A DNA stretch of 41,933 nucleotides from Polaromonas sp. (GTDB lineage Bacteria > Pseudomonadota > Gammaproteobacteria > Burkholderiales > Burkholderiaceae), in assembly GCA_013823505.1 (NCBI GenBank), contig PNMH01000030.1, forward strand, positions 1 to 41,933, read 5' to 3'. Position numbers and translations under genes: made by a program. Positions 31,677-40,175 of this stretch are shown here, one piece after another. Position 1 is the first letter of the stretch; the number at the start of each line of letters is the position of its first letter. The notes beneath the pieces were generated by a model. The model had not been told where the DNA came from and did no database searches. It worked only from the letters and a program-made list of their open reading frames with translations.

Positions 31677-33284
31677 TTACCGCTGTCGCAAGGTCCGGCT
31701 CAGCAGCATCACCGGCACCAGCCCCACCAACACCAGCGTGAGCGCGGGCAGCGCCGCTTCGCCCAGACGTTCGTCGCGCGCGAGCTGGTACGTCACCACC
31801 GCGAGCGTGTCGCTGTTGAAGGGGCGCAGCACCAGCGTGGCGGGCAGCTCCTTCATCACGTCCACGAACACCAGCAGCGCGGCGGCGGCGGTGGAGCGTT
31901 TGAGCAGCGGCCAGTGCACGCGCGCGGCCAGCCCGAAACCGGTGGTGCCGAGCATGCGGGCCGAGTCGTCCAGGCTGGCGGGAATGCGCGCGTAGCCGCT
32001 CTGCAGGGACTGCAGGGCCACGGCGGTGAAACGCACCATGTAGGCCCAGACGATGCCCAGCGCGGTGGCGGTGACGTAGTAGCCCACGCTGGTGTCGGGC
32101 TGGATGGCCTGCAACCAGCCCACCGGCAGCAGCAGGCCGACCACGATGACGGCACCCGGCACGGCGTAGCCCAGGCTGGCGAGCTGCACCACCCCGCGCG
32201 TGACCTGGCCCGGGCGCACGCGAACGGAGAAAGCCAACGCCAGTGCGATCAGGGTGGCCAGTGCCGCCGACAGACTGGCGAGCCACACGCTGTTGCGCGA
32301 CCACTGCACGAACGAGGTCCAGGGCAGTTCTTCCCAGCCGCCAATGAGCGGGCGCAGCATGAACAACACCGGCAGCACGAAGCCGAACGCGATGGGCAGC
32401 GCGCACAGTGCAATGGCCAGCGCCGCGCGCCCCCCGCGCAGCTGCGCGGGCTGGGCCTCAAAGCTGCCCGCGCGCAGCCCGCGCAGGGTGGAGAAGCGCA
32501 TGCGGTGCTGCGCGCGGTGTTCCAGCCACAGCAGCAGCGCCACCACGGCCAACAGCATCGTGGCGAGCTGCGCGGCGGCCATTCGGTTGTCCATGGCCAG
32601 CCAGGCTTTGTAGATGCCGGCGGTGAAGGTCTGCACACCGAAGTAACTCACCACGCCGAAGTCGGCCAGGGTCTCCATGAGCGCGAGCGCCACGCCGGCC
32701 GCCACGGCGGGCCGGGCCAGCGGCAAGGCCACCTCGCGGATGCGCCGCGCCAGCGGGGCGCCGAGCAGGCGGGCAGCCTCCATCAGCTGCGAGGCGCGCT
32801 CGGCCAGGGCGGTGCGTGCCAGCAAGTACACGTAGGGATAGAGCGAGAAGGTGAACACCCAGACCGCGCCTGGCGTGTTGCGGATTTCGGGGAACACGCG
32901 TCCGGTGAGCCCGAAGCTCTCGCGCATGCCCACTTGCAGCGGGCCGCTGAACTGCAGGAAGTCGGTGTACGCATAGGCCACCACATAGGCCGGCATGGCC
33001 AGTGGCAGCAACAGCGCCCATTCAAAGAAACGGCGGCCAGGAAATTCAAACAGGGTCACCGCGCTGGCGGTGAGCATGCCCACCACCGCCACACCCACCG
33101 CCACCGACACGCACAGCACCACGGTGGTGAGCGCGTACTCGGGCAGCACGGTCTGCGCCATCTGGCTCAGCACGTCGCGCGCGGCGGCGTCGAACTGGAA
33201 CCACGAACCGCCGAGCGACAGCACGGGCAGCGTGAGCAGACACGCGAGCAGGATCAACGGGGCGAGGGCCAACCAGCGCAGCAT
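31677..33284 (-). CDS. Fe(III)-type ABC transporter permease, fused two-domain (FbpB-like)
   Basis: A 535-residue inner-membrane permease with about 12 hydrophobic segments and two copies of the EAA cytoplasmic loop. The first is LMEAARLLGAPLARRIREVALPL, the second LDDSARMLGTTGFGLAARVHWPLL. A duplicated permease of this length is typical of FbpB/SfuB/AfuB ferric-iron importers and of thiamine-type relatives. The matching ATPase is encoded divergently at 33427. No periplasmic ferric-binding protein gene (FbpA) is present in the window. The start at 33284 begins the hydrophobic N-terminus directly. The intergenic region has an FNR-type box and a palindrome. Confidence 0.9.
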   Translation of the reverse strand: MLRWLALAPLILLACLLTLPVLSLGGSWFQFDAAARDVLSQMAQTVLPEYALTTVVLCVSVAVGVAVVGMLTASAVTLFEFPGRRFFEWALLLPLAMPAYVVAYAYTDFLQFSGPLQVGMRESFGLTGRVFPEIRNTPGAVWVFTFSLYPYVYLLARTALAERASQLMEAARLLGAPLARRIREVALPLARPAVAAGVALALMETLADFGVVSYFGVQTFTAGIYKAWLAMDNRMAAAQLATMLLAVVALLLWLEHRAQHRMRFSTLRGLRAGSFEAQPAQLRGGRAALAIALCALPIAFGFVLPVLFMLRPLIGGWEELPWTSFVQWSRNSVWLASLSAALATLIALALAFSVRVRPGQVTRGVVQLASLGYAVPGAVIVVGLLLPVGWLQAIQPDTSVGYYVTATALGIVWAYMVRFTAVALQSLQSGYARIPASLDDSARMLGTTGFGLAARVHWPLLKRSTAAAALLVFVDVMKELPATLVLRPFNSDTLAVVTYQLARDERLGEAALPALTLVLVGLVPVMLLSRTLRQR

Positions 33285-33362
33285 GAAGTGAGGGAGGTGG
33301 GGGGAGACAGGGGGCTGGGCGGGATGATGGCACGCAGACCCACCGCATTCAGCGAGGGGCTT

Positions 33363-33376
33363 TTGATGCACATCAA
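33363..33376. promoter_or_regulatory. FNR/Anr-type box in the divergent iron-transporter promoter
   Basis: TTGAT-GCAC-ATCAA, a second perfect consensus site in this window. It lies 79 bp before the permease start and 51 bp before the ATPase start, so one dimer could influence both divergent genes. Oxygen-dependent control of ferric-iron import is plausible but inferred. Confidence 0.65.
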
Positions 33377-33387
33377 TGCAAATGCGA

Positions 33388-33405
33388 ATTGTAGTTATCT
33401 ACAAT
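33388..33405. promoter_or_regulatory. Perfect palindrome beside the ATPase start, possible operator
   Basis: ATTGTAG-TTAT-CTACAAT, a perfect 7-bp inverted repeat with a 4-nt spacer, ends 21 bp before the ATPase start codon. It overlaps an AT-rich stretch in which a weak Fur-like arrangement (about 10/19 to the Fur consensus) can also be drawn. Its placement suggests a repressor site or part of the promoter. Confidence 0.45.
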
Positions 33406-33426
33406 GACCCAACACCGACCACGACC

Positions 33427-34542
33427 ATGTTCCTCAACGTCTCCCAGCTCAGCGTGCGCTACCCCGGCCAACCCCAGGCCGCGGTCGACGGTGTCACGCT
33501 CGGCTTGCGCGCCGGTGACATCGGCGTGCTGATCGGCCCCTCGGGCTGCGGCAAGACCACGCTGTTGCGCGCGGTGGCGGGGCTGGAGCGCGCCAGCAGC
33601 GGCAGCATCACGCTCGAAGGCGAAAAGGTCAGCGACGGCACGCACCACATGCCGGCCGAGCAGCGCCGCATCGGCATGGTGTTCCAGGACTACGCCCTCT
33701 TCCCGCACCTCGACGTGGGCAAGAACATCGCCTTCGGCATCGACCGCCTGCCGCGCGCCGAGCGCGACGCGCGCGTGGCCGAGGTGCTCAAGCTGGTGGG
33801 CCTGGACGGCATGCAGAAGCGTTTTCCGCACGAACTCTCGGGCGGCCAACAGCAGCGCGTGGCGCTGGCCCGCGCATTGGCGCCGCGCCCACGCCTGCTG
33901 CTGCTCGACGAACCATTCTCCAACCTCGACGTGGACCTGCGCGAGCGACTGGCGCACGAGGTGCGGGGCATCCTCAAGGCGGCGGGTGCAACCGCCCTCT
34001 TCGTCACGCACGACCAGCTGGAAGCCTTTGCCATCGGCGACGTGATCGGCGTGATGCACGAAGGCCACCTGCACCAGTGGGAAGACGCCTACGCGCTCTA
34101 CCACCGCCCGGCCACGCGCTTCGTGGCGGAGTTCATCGGCCACGGCGTGTTCGCGCCGGCGCAGATCAGCCAGGTGGGCAACGACGTGTCGGTGCAGACG
34201 CCGCTGGGCGCCTTGCAGGACGTGGACGAATGCCCGCTGCCCACGGCCTACGCCTCGGGCCTGTGCGACGTGCTGCTGCGCGCCGACGACATCGTGCACG
34301 ACGACCACGCGCCGGTGAAGGCACAGATCCTGCGCAAGGCGTTTCGCGGCTCCGAGTTTCTCTACACGTTGCGCCTGGCCAGCGGCGAGGTGCTGATGAC
34401 GCACGTGCCCTCGCACCACAACCACGCGGTGGGCGAGTGGATCGGCATCCGCGCCGAGGTGGACCACGTGGTCACCTTCGAGCGCGGATCGGGTGCATCA
34501 AGCCCGCCCGCACCAGGCGTGGCCCGGGCGCACCCGGTCTGA
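33427..34542 (+). CDS. Fe(III)-type ABC transporter ATPase (FbpC-like)
   Basis: A 371-residue ABC ATPase with a C-terminal regulatory (TOBE-like) extension, the usual FbpC/PotA length. Walker A is GPSGCGKTT (37-45), the signature LSGGQQQR (137-144), Walker B LLLLDEP (157-163), followed by the D-loop and the H-loop FVTHDQLEA. The region PATRFVAEFIGHGVF and the C-terminal RADDIVHDDHAPVKAQIL fit the FbpC group. ATG at 33427 gives the standard N-terminus. It is divergent from the permease; its stop codon abuts the convergent PepSY gene, whose stop begins at the next base. Confidence 0.9.
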   Translation: MFLNVSQLSVRYPGQPQAAVDGVTLGLRAGDIGVLIGPSGCGKTTLLRAVAGLERASSGSITLEGEKVSDGTHHMPAEQRRIGMVFQDYALFPHLDVGKNIAFGIDRLPRAERDARVAEVLKLVGLDGMQKRFPHELSGGQQQRVALARALAPRPRLLLLDEPFSNLDVDLRERLAHEVRGILKAAGATALFVTHDQLEAFAIGDVIGVMHEGHLHQWEDAYALYHRPATRFVAEFIGHGVFAPAQISQVGNDVSVQTPLGALQDVDECPLPTAYASGLCDVLLRADDIVHDDHAPVKAQILRKAFRGSEFLYTLRLASGEVLMTHVPSHHNHAVGEWIGIRAEVDHVVTFERGSGASSPPAPGVARAHPV

Positions 34543-35961
34543 TCAGCTCAGCGTGGTCTTGAGCGCGGGCAGGCGGGACACCACCAGCCAGTCCAGCAGC
34601 AACACCGCGAGCAAGACCGCACCACTGAGCGGGAACGCGAGCGCCACGACACACATCACCAGCGCGCCACCTTTCCACAGCGGCAGGTCGCGCGGCACGG
34701 GCGGTGCCACCAGGCGCCAGCTGCGCGTCGGCCGGCGCTTCCACCACATCACGATGCCGCTGACGCACAGGAACGCGGTGGCTGCACAGAAGAGCAGGTT
34801 GAGCGCGGCATTCCACAGGCCCAGGTCGCCCTGGTGCAACGCAATGCCCACCGCCATGCCCTTGGCCACCAGCGAATAGTCGGCGAACGCGGCTTCGGCG
34901 ATCACGCGGCCGCTGTAGCGGTCCACATGCACCGTGCGGTCCTGCGTGGGGTTCTTCAGGTCGCCGCTCATGGTGTCGGCCGAGATCGTGAAGACACCGG
35001 TTGCGCTCTGTGGCAGCTGGATGTGGTGCTGACCGGCAAAGCCCATCTGCTTCGCCAGCGCAGCTACCGTGTCCAGGTTCACCGGCTGGCCAGCGGGCAC
35101 GCCCGCCACCCCGACAGCCGAGCCAGAAGCGGGCAGCGGCGTCTGCTCGAGGCCCCAGGGCACCTCTTTCGGGCCAGCGGTGTTCAGCGTGGCGTGGGCA
35201 GCGTCCGAGAGCGGCACCGCGTCCCACTTCGCAGCGGGAAACGTGCCCCAGGGTTGCGCGAACTGCGCGCCCCACACACCCGTCCAGGACAGGCCGGTGA
35301 GCAGGAACATGAAGAGCACCGCGCTGATCCAGAAGCCCACGCTGGCGTGCAGCGAACGCCACCACAAACGGCCCTTGAGCCGCAGATCGGGCACCAGCAC
35401 CTGCGCCCAGCGTGTACCGCCGCGCGGCCACCACAGGTAGAGGCCGGTGACGATCATCACGATGCCCAGACCGGCTGCGATCTCGATCAGGCGGTCACCC
35501 ACATCACCGATGAGCAGCGTGCCGTGGATGCGCTCGGCCCAGGCGAACACCGTGTCCCCTTTGTCCACGAGGTGCAGCACCTGCGCGGTGTGCGGGTCGA
35601 CCGCCAACGCTTCGGTGAGGCCGTCGCGTTCGACCACGAACCAGCTCGCCTCGTCGGGCGCGCGCGGCGCGATGTATTCGCGCAGCGTGGCCTGCGAGCG
35701 CAGCGCCAGCACGGCGTCGGCCTGCGCACCGACCGGCAGCGTCACAGCCTGCGGTGTCACGTGCACCGTGAAGCCGAGCCGGTTCTGGAAGCCGGTGAAA
35801 AACACCATGACGGCGCCGGTGATGGCCAGCATGAGCAGAAAGGGCACGACGTAAAGGCCGGCATAGAAGTGCCAGCGCCAGGCGACGGCGTGAAAGGCGG
35901 GAAGTCGGGACGGCCTTGGCCCCGCGTCCGAGTTGGACGCGCGTTCAACGGTGCGGCTCAT
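34543..35961 (-). CDS. PepSY-associated transmembrane protein (PiuB-like)
   Basis: A 472-residue inner-membrane protein of the PepSY-TM family. Four or five hydrophobic helices are visible (about 33-56, 163-180, 209-229, 381-401, 430-458), with two periplasmic PepSY-type regions between them. Signature features are the first-helix AFHAVAWRWHFYAGLYVVPF, WAERIHGTLLIGDVGDRLIE and GIALHQGDLGLWNA. Homologues (PiuB/FoxB-like) are linked to reductive iron or copper handling. It is the third gene of a probable operon, after PCuAC and DUF2946 genes, which points to copper or iron homeostasis. Confidence 0.88.
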   Translation of the reverse strand: MSRTVERASNSDAGPRPSRLPAFHAVAWRWHFYAGLYVVPFLLMLAITGAVMVFFTGFQNRLGFTVHVTPQAVTLPVGAQADAVLALRSQATLREYIAPRAPDEASWFVVERDGLTEALAVDPHTAQVLHLVDKGDTVFAWAERIHGTLLIGDVGDRLIEIAAGLGIVMIVTGLYLWWPRGGTRWAQVLVPDLRLKGRLWWRSLHASVGFWISAVLFMFLLTGLSWTGVWGAQFAQPWGTFPAAKWDAVPLSDAAHATLNTAGPKEVPWGLEQTPLPASGSAVGVAGVPAGQPVNLDTVAALAKQMGFAGQHHIQLPQSATGVFTISADTMSGDLKNPTQDRTVHVDRYSGRVIAEAAFADYSLVAKGMAVGIALHQGDLGLWNAALNLLFCAATAFLCVSGIVMWWKRRPTRSWRLVAPPVPRDLPLWKGGALVMCVVALAFPLSGAVLLAVLLLDWLVVSRLPALKTTLS

Positions 35962-35965
35962 GGCC

Positions 35966-36451
35966 TCAGTGCTTGTGTTGGCCGTGGGATGCCGCCGCGG
36001 GCGCAGCGGCCGCAGCGCTGCCCAGCGGGCGCGCCATGGCCTTCACCTCCAGCGTCGAACGCTGGCCGTCCTTGCTCTCGAGCACCAGGGTCACGGGCAC
36101 CACGTCGCCCGCCTTCACCGGACCCTTGAGGTCCATCAGCATCAGGTGGTAACTGCCGGGTTTGAGTTCCACCAGCTTGCCCGCGGGCAGGGGCAGTGCG
36201 GGCACGGCGCGCATTTTCATCACGTCTTTGTCCATGGCCATTTCGTGGATCTCGGCCACACCCGCGATGGGAGAACTGACCTGCACCACACGGGTGTCGG
36301 CCTGGGCTGTGAGTTGCATGAAGGCGCCGGTGGATTTTTGTTGCGCCACGGTGGCGCGCACCCAGGCGTCCTTGACTTCGACGTTGGCAGGCACCTGGGC
36401 CCAGGCGCTGGCGGTGAGCGACAGCAAGGTGGCGATGATGATTTTTTTCAT
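35966..36451 (-). CDS. PCu(A)C periplasmic copper chaperone
   Basis: A 161-residue exported copper chaperone. The signal peptide covers residues 1-18 (ending ASAWA). The copper-binding motif is exact for the family: H69-X10-M80-X21-H102-X-M104. The C-terminus has a His-rich tail (SHGQHKH). PCuAC delivers Cu(I) to the CuA or CuB centres of heme-copper oxidases. An aa3 oxidase subunit with a CuA site (coxB) lies at the left edge of the window, about 35 kb away. It sits 4 bp upstream of the PepSY gene in the same operon. Confidence 0.93.
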   Translation of the reverse strand: MKKIIIATLLSLTASAWAQVPANVEVKDAWVRATVAQQKSTGAFMQLTAQADTRVVQVSSPIAGVAEIHEMAMDKDVMKMRAVPALPLPAGKLVELKPGSYHLMLMDLKGPVKAGDVVPVTLVLESKDGQRSTLEVKAMARPLGSAAAAAPAAASHGQHKH

Positions 36452-36569
36452 GAGGGAATCCAGAGAATCGGGAACAGGCCCGGTGGGCGAACGGCATGCA
36501 GCGCGCTCGCCGGATCGGACACAGGAAACAGGAAGCTCCGCGCGCGGCGCGGAAAAGAACACTGACGGT

Positions 36570-36956
36570 TCAGGCGGCTGGCGGAGCGCGCGACTGGGCC
36601 GAGGACCACACCGTCGCCGGTCGGGCCGAGGTGAAGGCTGCGGCGGGAACGGGAACCTGGGCATTGGAGACGGTGGTCAGCGCGGGTTCGGGCGGCAGGC
36701 CGGCCGCGCCCTGCATCGGGCACCAAGGGCAGTGGGCAGCGGCGTCAGCCATGGAGCCTGACTGTCCAGAGGGTGACTCGGCACCGCCGTCGACCCGCAC
36801 CCACAGCACGCCGCTGGCACTGCACACCTCGACCCAGCCCTGGCGGTCCGAGCTGGACACCACGGCCTGCGCCAGCGTGGGCACCAACGCGCCCCAGAGC
36901 ACCGCCAATAGGGCGAGCCAGGCGGCAAGGCGACGGTGGAGAGGACGGCCAAACAT
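36570..36956 (-). CDS. DUF2946-like exported protein, probable metal-related
   Basis: A 128-residue protein with an N-terminal hydrophobic segment (about 9-31, signal or anchor) followed by CSASGVLWV and HCPWCPMQG. These are the Cys-S-x-x-G and H-C-P-x-C patterns of DUF2946, a family common in copper-resistance and TonB-receptor neighbourhoods. It is followed by the PCuAC and PepSY genes on the same strand. The ATG at 36956 fits the family; the open frame runs on to 37091 without support. Confidence 0.75.
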   Translation of the reverse strand: MFGRPLHRRLAAWLALLAVLWGALVPTLAQAVVSSSDRQGWVEVCSASGVLWVRVDGGAESPSGQSGSMADAAAHCPWCPMQGAAGLPPEPALTTVSNAQVPVPAAAFTSARPATVWSSAQSRAPPAA

Positions 36957-37059
36957 GGACAGCGAGTTTATCAGTGGGGTCAACTGCGGGACCCTCGACC
37001 ACCGTGTGCCCCCACTACCATCACGCCACCCCAACCCCGCTAACACACAGGAGACCCAC

Positions 37060-37704
37060 ATGCTCACACTCTGCGGCTTCGCGGCCAGCAACTACTACAA
37101 CAAGGTCAAGCTCGCCCTGCTCGAGAAGGGCGTGGCGTTTGAAGAAGAGCTGGCCTGGCTCGGCCAGACCGACAAGGCCGCCAGCCCGCTGGGCAAGGTG
37201 CCTTACCTCAAGACCGACGCGGGCCCGCTGTCCGAATCCACCGTGATCCTCGAGTACGTTGAAGACGCCTACCCCGCGCGCCCACTCCTGCCGGCCGATG
37301 CTTTCCAGAAGGCCAAGGTGCGCGAGATCGTGCGTTACCTTGAACTGCACCTGGAGCTGGTGGCGCGCAACCTGTATGGCGAGGCCTTCTTCGGTGGCAA
37401 GGTGAGCGACACGGCCAAGGAAAAGACCGCCGAGCAACTCACCAAGAACGTGGCCGCCTTCTCGCAGTTGGTGAAGTTCTCGCCCTTCATTGCCGGCGAC
37501 ACCTTCACCCTGGCCGACTGCGCCGCCGCCGTGCACCTGCCGCTGGTGAGCAGCGCCACCAAGATCATCTACGGCCGCGACTGCCTGGCCGATCTGCCGG
37601 TGCGCGAGTATTTGAAGCTGCTGGGCGAACGCCCCGCTGTGCAGACGGTGAACGCCGACCGCAAGACCAACACCGAGCTGATGCTCAAGCGCGCCAAAGG
37701 CTGA
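37060..37704 (+). CDS. Glutathione S-transferase family protein
   Basis: A 214-residue GST with an N-terminal thioredoxin-fold domain (1-80) and a helical C-terminal domain. The catalytic-type residue is the serine in AASNYYNKVKL (about residue 10). The G-site has the conserved cis-proline in LGKVPYL and the ESTVILEYVEDAYP glutathione-binding segment. The helical N-capping box is FTLADCAAAVHLPL. Substrate cannot be predicted. AGGAG lies 7 bp before the start. A strong terminator at 37728-37756 ends it against the convergent alcohol dehydrogenase. Confidence 0.9.
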   Translation: MLTLCGFAASNYYNKVKLALLEKGVAFEEELAWLGQTDKAASPLGKVPYLKTDAGPLSESTVILEYVEDAYPARPLLPADAFQKAKVREIVRYLELHLELVARNLYGEAFFGGKVSDTAKEKTAEQLTKNVAAFSQLVKFSPFIAGDTFTLADCAAAVHLPLVSSATKIIYGRDCLADLPVREYLKLLGERPAVQTVNADRKTNTELMLKRAKG

Positions 37705-37727
37705 ACACGCCAGCGCAGCGCGCATGG

Positions 37728-37756
37728 AAAAGCCGGGCAGCTGCCCGGCTTTTTTT
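37728..37756. terminator. Bidirectional rho-independent terminator
   Basis: A perfect 20-bp palindrome, AGCCGGGCAG followed by CTGCCCGGCT, flanked by AAAA on the left and seven T on the right. It lies between the convergent GST and alcohol dehydrogenase genes. Confidence 0.9.
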
Positions 37757-37771
37757 GTGGTTCAACGCCCT

Positions 37772-39904
37772 TCAGTTTTTGGGCCGGATCGCGTCGGCCG
37801 TTCCCTGAATGAAGGCCTTGATTTTCTGAACGTCGTCCATGCTCAGCTTGCCCGTGAAGTCCGGCATGCCCCGCTCGGTGGCCGGGCCCTTGAAGACGAA
37901 CTTGTCCAGGTTCTCGATGTAAGCCGCGTCCATGTAGCCCAGATTGGGGATGTTGCCGCCGCGGTCCACACCCGGCACACCGTGGCAGAACACGCAGTTG
38001 CTCACGTACAGCGCGGTGCCGGTGGGCACGTGGGTCGGGTCGTACTTCACCCCCGCCACCAGCTTGTCCAGCTGGTACTTCACAAAGGCCGGCGGCTGCG
38101 CCTTGCCGCCCACGGCGAAGGTGTAGACCGTGCCAGGGCCCTGGCGGTCGGTGGCGCGCTGGGCCAGGCCGTAAACGCCGCCCCAGCCCACCGCGATCGA
38201 CACGTACTGCTTGCCATCCACCAGGTAGGTCGAGGGCGCGGCAATCACGCCGGTGCCGGTAGGCGTTTCCCACAGCTGCTCGCCGGTGGTGGCGTTGTAG
38301 GCGATGAACCGGCCGTCCGCCGTTCCCTGGAACACCAGGTTGCCGGCCGTGGTGAGCGTGCCGCCGTTCCAGGGCGAGATCTGCTCCTTGGTCCAGGCGG
38401 CCTGCTGCTTCACCGGGTCCCAGGCCACCAGGCGGCCATAGGGTTTGCTGGTGGGCGCTTCCACGTTGGCGAAGTTGGCGGTGTTCCAGCCCATGCCGCT
38501 GTGCGGTTCACCGGGGCGCACGCCGTTGAACTTCCAGTCCTTGTTGTCCATGAGTGTGAGCGGCACGCCCTGCACCGGCATGTAGACCAGGCCGGTGGCC
38601 GGGTTGAACGACATCGAATGCCAGTTGCGTGCACCGAAGGCGCTCGGGATGATTTCGCGCGGGCGGTCGCCGGTGCGGGCGATCGCGGTCTCGATCGGGC
38701 GGCCGTTCTTGTCGTAGCCGGTTGCCCAGTTCACGTCGACGAAATTCTTTGCCGAGATGAACTGGCCGGTGACGCGGTCGATCACGAAGAAGAAACCGTT
38801 CTTGGGCGCGTGCATCACCACCTTGCGCTTCTTGCCGTCGAGCATGAGGTCGGCCAGGATCATCGGCTGGGTGGAGGTGTAGTCCCAGTTGTCGCCCGGG
38901 GTTTCCTGGTAATGCCACACGTACTTGCCGGTGTCGGGGTTCAGCGCCACGATGGACGCGAGGTAGAGGTTGTCGCCGCCGGCGGGGCTGCGCTTGTCAC
39001 GTTGCCACGGTGAGCCGTTGCCGGTGCCGATGTACATCAGATTGAGGTCGGGATCGAACGCCATGGCGTCCCAGGCCGTGCCGCCGCCACCGGCTTCCCA
39101 CCACTTGCCGGCGGGGTCCCAGGTCTTGGCGGCCTTGGCCATGGACTCGTCTTCAAACGGCTTGCTCGGGTCGCCCGGCACGGTGAACCAGCGCCACTTC
39201 TGGTCACCGGTCCTGGCGTCGTAGGCGGTGATGTAGCCGCGCACACCGTACTCGGCGCCGCCGTTGCCGATGATCACCTTGCCCTTGAACACGCGCGGCG
39301 CGCCGGTGATGGTGTAGCTGAACTTGCGGTCGATGATGGTGTCTTTCTCCCAGGCCACCTTGCCGGTGGCCGCGTCCAGCGCGATCAGGCGGCCGTCGTA
39401 AGACGCCACAAACACCTTGCCCTCGTGCAGCGCCACGCCGCGGTTGACCACGTCGCAGCAGCCTTTGTAGCCCGCCTCGCGCGGCACCTTGGGATCAAAG
39501 GTCCAGATCGCTTTGCCGGTGCGCACGTCCACCGCGTGCACCACGCTCCACGAGGCGGTCACATACATGATGCCGTCGACCACCAGCGGGGTGGACTCCA
39601 CACCGCGCTTGGACTCCAGGTTGTACGACCACACCAGGCCCAGCTCTTTCACGTTGGACGTGCTGATCTGGTTGAGCTTGGAGTGGCGCGTCTCGGCGTA
39701 GTCCAGGCCGTAGCTCGGCCAGTCGGGGGTCTTGCTGGCGTTGCTCTTCATGAACGCGGCATTGACCTTGTTGACCGTGGCGGTGATGTGCGCTGCCGAA
39801 CCTTTGGCCGGCGCCTGGGCAAACGCATTGGCAGTCAGGACCAGGGAAGCAAGCAGGCCTGCGGCCGCTCGCCACCCGAAACGGGACAGGGGTGTGGTGT
39901 TCAT
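37772..39904 (-). CDS. PQQ-dependent quinohemoprotein alcohol dehydrogenase
   Basis: A 710-residue periplasmic alcohol dehydrogenase, with a PQQ eight-bladed propeller fused to a C-terminal cytochrome c domain. The signal peptide covers about residues 1-29. Vicinal cysteines C149-C150 (KGCCD) form the ring disulfide over PQQ. W-motif blades (for example WAYDPxTG-like VAWDPVKQQ and ALDAATGKVAWEKD) repeat through the chain. The catalytic base is D341 in GDNWDYT; the residue two positions later is T343, not the Asp found in lanthanide-dependent enzymes, so a calcium site is expected. Heme c binds at C637-x-x-C640-H641. AAGGAG precedes the start. No pqq biosynthesis genes are in the window. Confidence 0.94.
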   Translation of the reverse strand: MNTTPLSRFGWRAAAGLLASLVLTANAFAQAPAKGSAAHITATVNKVNAAFMKSNASKTPDWPSYGLDYAETRHSKLNQISTSNVKELGLVWSYNLESKRGVESTPLVVDGIMYVTASWSVVHAVDVRTGKAIWTFDPKVPREAGYKGCCDVVNRGVALHEGKVFVASYDGRLIALDAATGKVAWEKDTIIDRKFSYTITGAPRVFKGKVIIGNGGAEYGVRGYITAYDARTGDQKWRWFTVPGDPSKPFEDESMAKAAKTWDPAGKWWEAGGGGTAWDAMAFDPDLNLMYIGTGNGSPWQRDKRSPAGGDNLYLASIVALNPDTGKYVWHYQETPGDNWDYTSTQPMILADLMLDGKKRKVVMHAPKNGFFFVIDRVTGQFISAKNFVDVNWATGYDKNGRPIETAIARTGDRPREIIPSAFGARNWHSMSFNPATGLVYMPVQGVPLTLMDNKDWKFNGVRPGEPHSGMGWNTANFANVEAPTSKPYGRLVAWDPVKQQAAWTKEQISPWNGGTLTTAGNLVFQGTADGRFIAYNATTGEQLWETPTGTGVIAAPSTYLVDGKQYVSIAVGWGGVYGLAQRATDRQGPGTVYTFAVGGKAQPPAFVKYQLDKLVAGVKYDPTHVPTGTALYVSNCVFCHGVPGVDRGGNIPNLGYMDAAYIENLDKFVFKGPATERGMPDFTGKLSMDDVQKIKAFIQGTADAIRPKN

Positions 39905-40047
39905 CGTGTCTCCTTGCAACCCGCTGCGAGCAGGCCTGTTGTGGGGCGCCCATCCGGTCGCGGGCCATGCACGCGCACCGGAGTGAACCCACGCATGTTC
40001 CTCCTGTGCCGCCGCGTTTTCACCCTCGGGATTTCCCTGAACCGGAA

Positions 40048-40066
40048 GTGTTCCGGGGTGGAACAC
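40048..40066. promoter_or_regulatory. Perfect inverted repeat upstream of the alcohol dehydrogenase
   Basis: GTGTTCC-GGGGT-GGAACAC, a 7-bp perfect inverted repeat with a 5-nt spacer, lies 144-162 bp upstream of the dehydrogenase start in the 271-bp gap between divergent genes. It is a candidate regulator-binding site; nothing else is recognised in that gap. Confidence 0.4.
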
Positions 40067-40175
40067 CTGCGCCCGCATACCCCCCACCTGTAGTCGACAT
40101 CCAGCGGCTCTATCGTCGCGCGATTGACGCTTCCAGCAGAGAGGCGATCGATCAACACGACGAGGGAGGACGGCG

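Noticed and set aside
33381..33399. A Fur box before the iron-transporter ATPase
   Set aside because: By hand only about 10 of 19 positions match the Fur consensus, so it is mentioned as weak and not listed as a separate feature.
31632..33407. A plus-strand open frame of 591 codons
   Set aside because: Antisense to the ABC permease, with the same His/Gln-rich composition artefact.
34537..34548. Back-to-back stop codons sharing TGATCA at the end of the ATPase and PepSY genes
   Set aside because: A neat convergent junction but common in compact genomes; no terminator hairpin or further meaning was seen.
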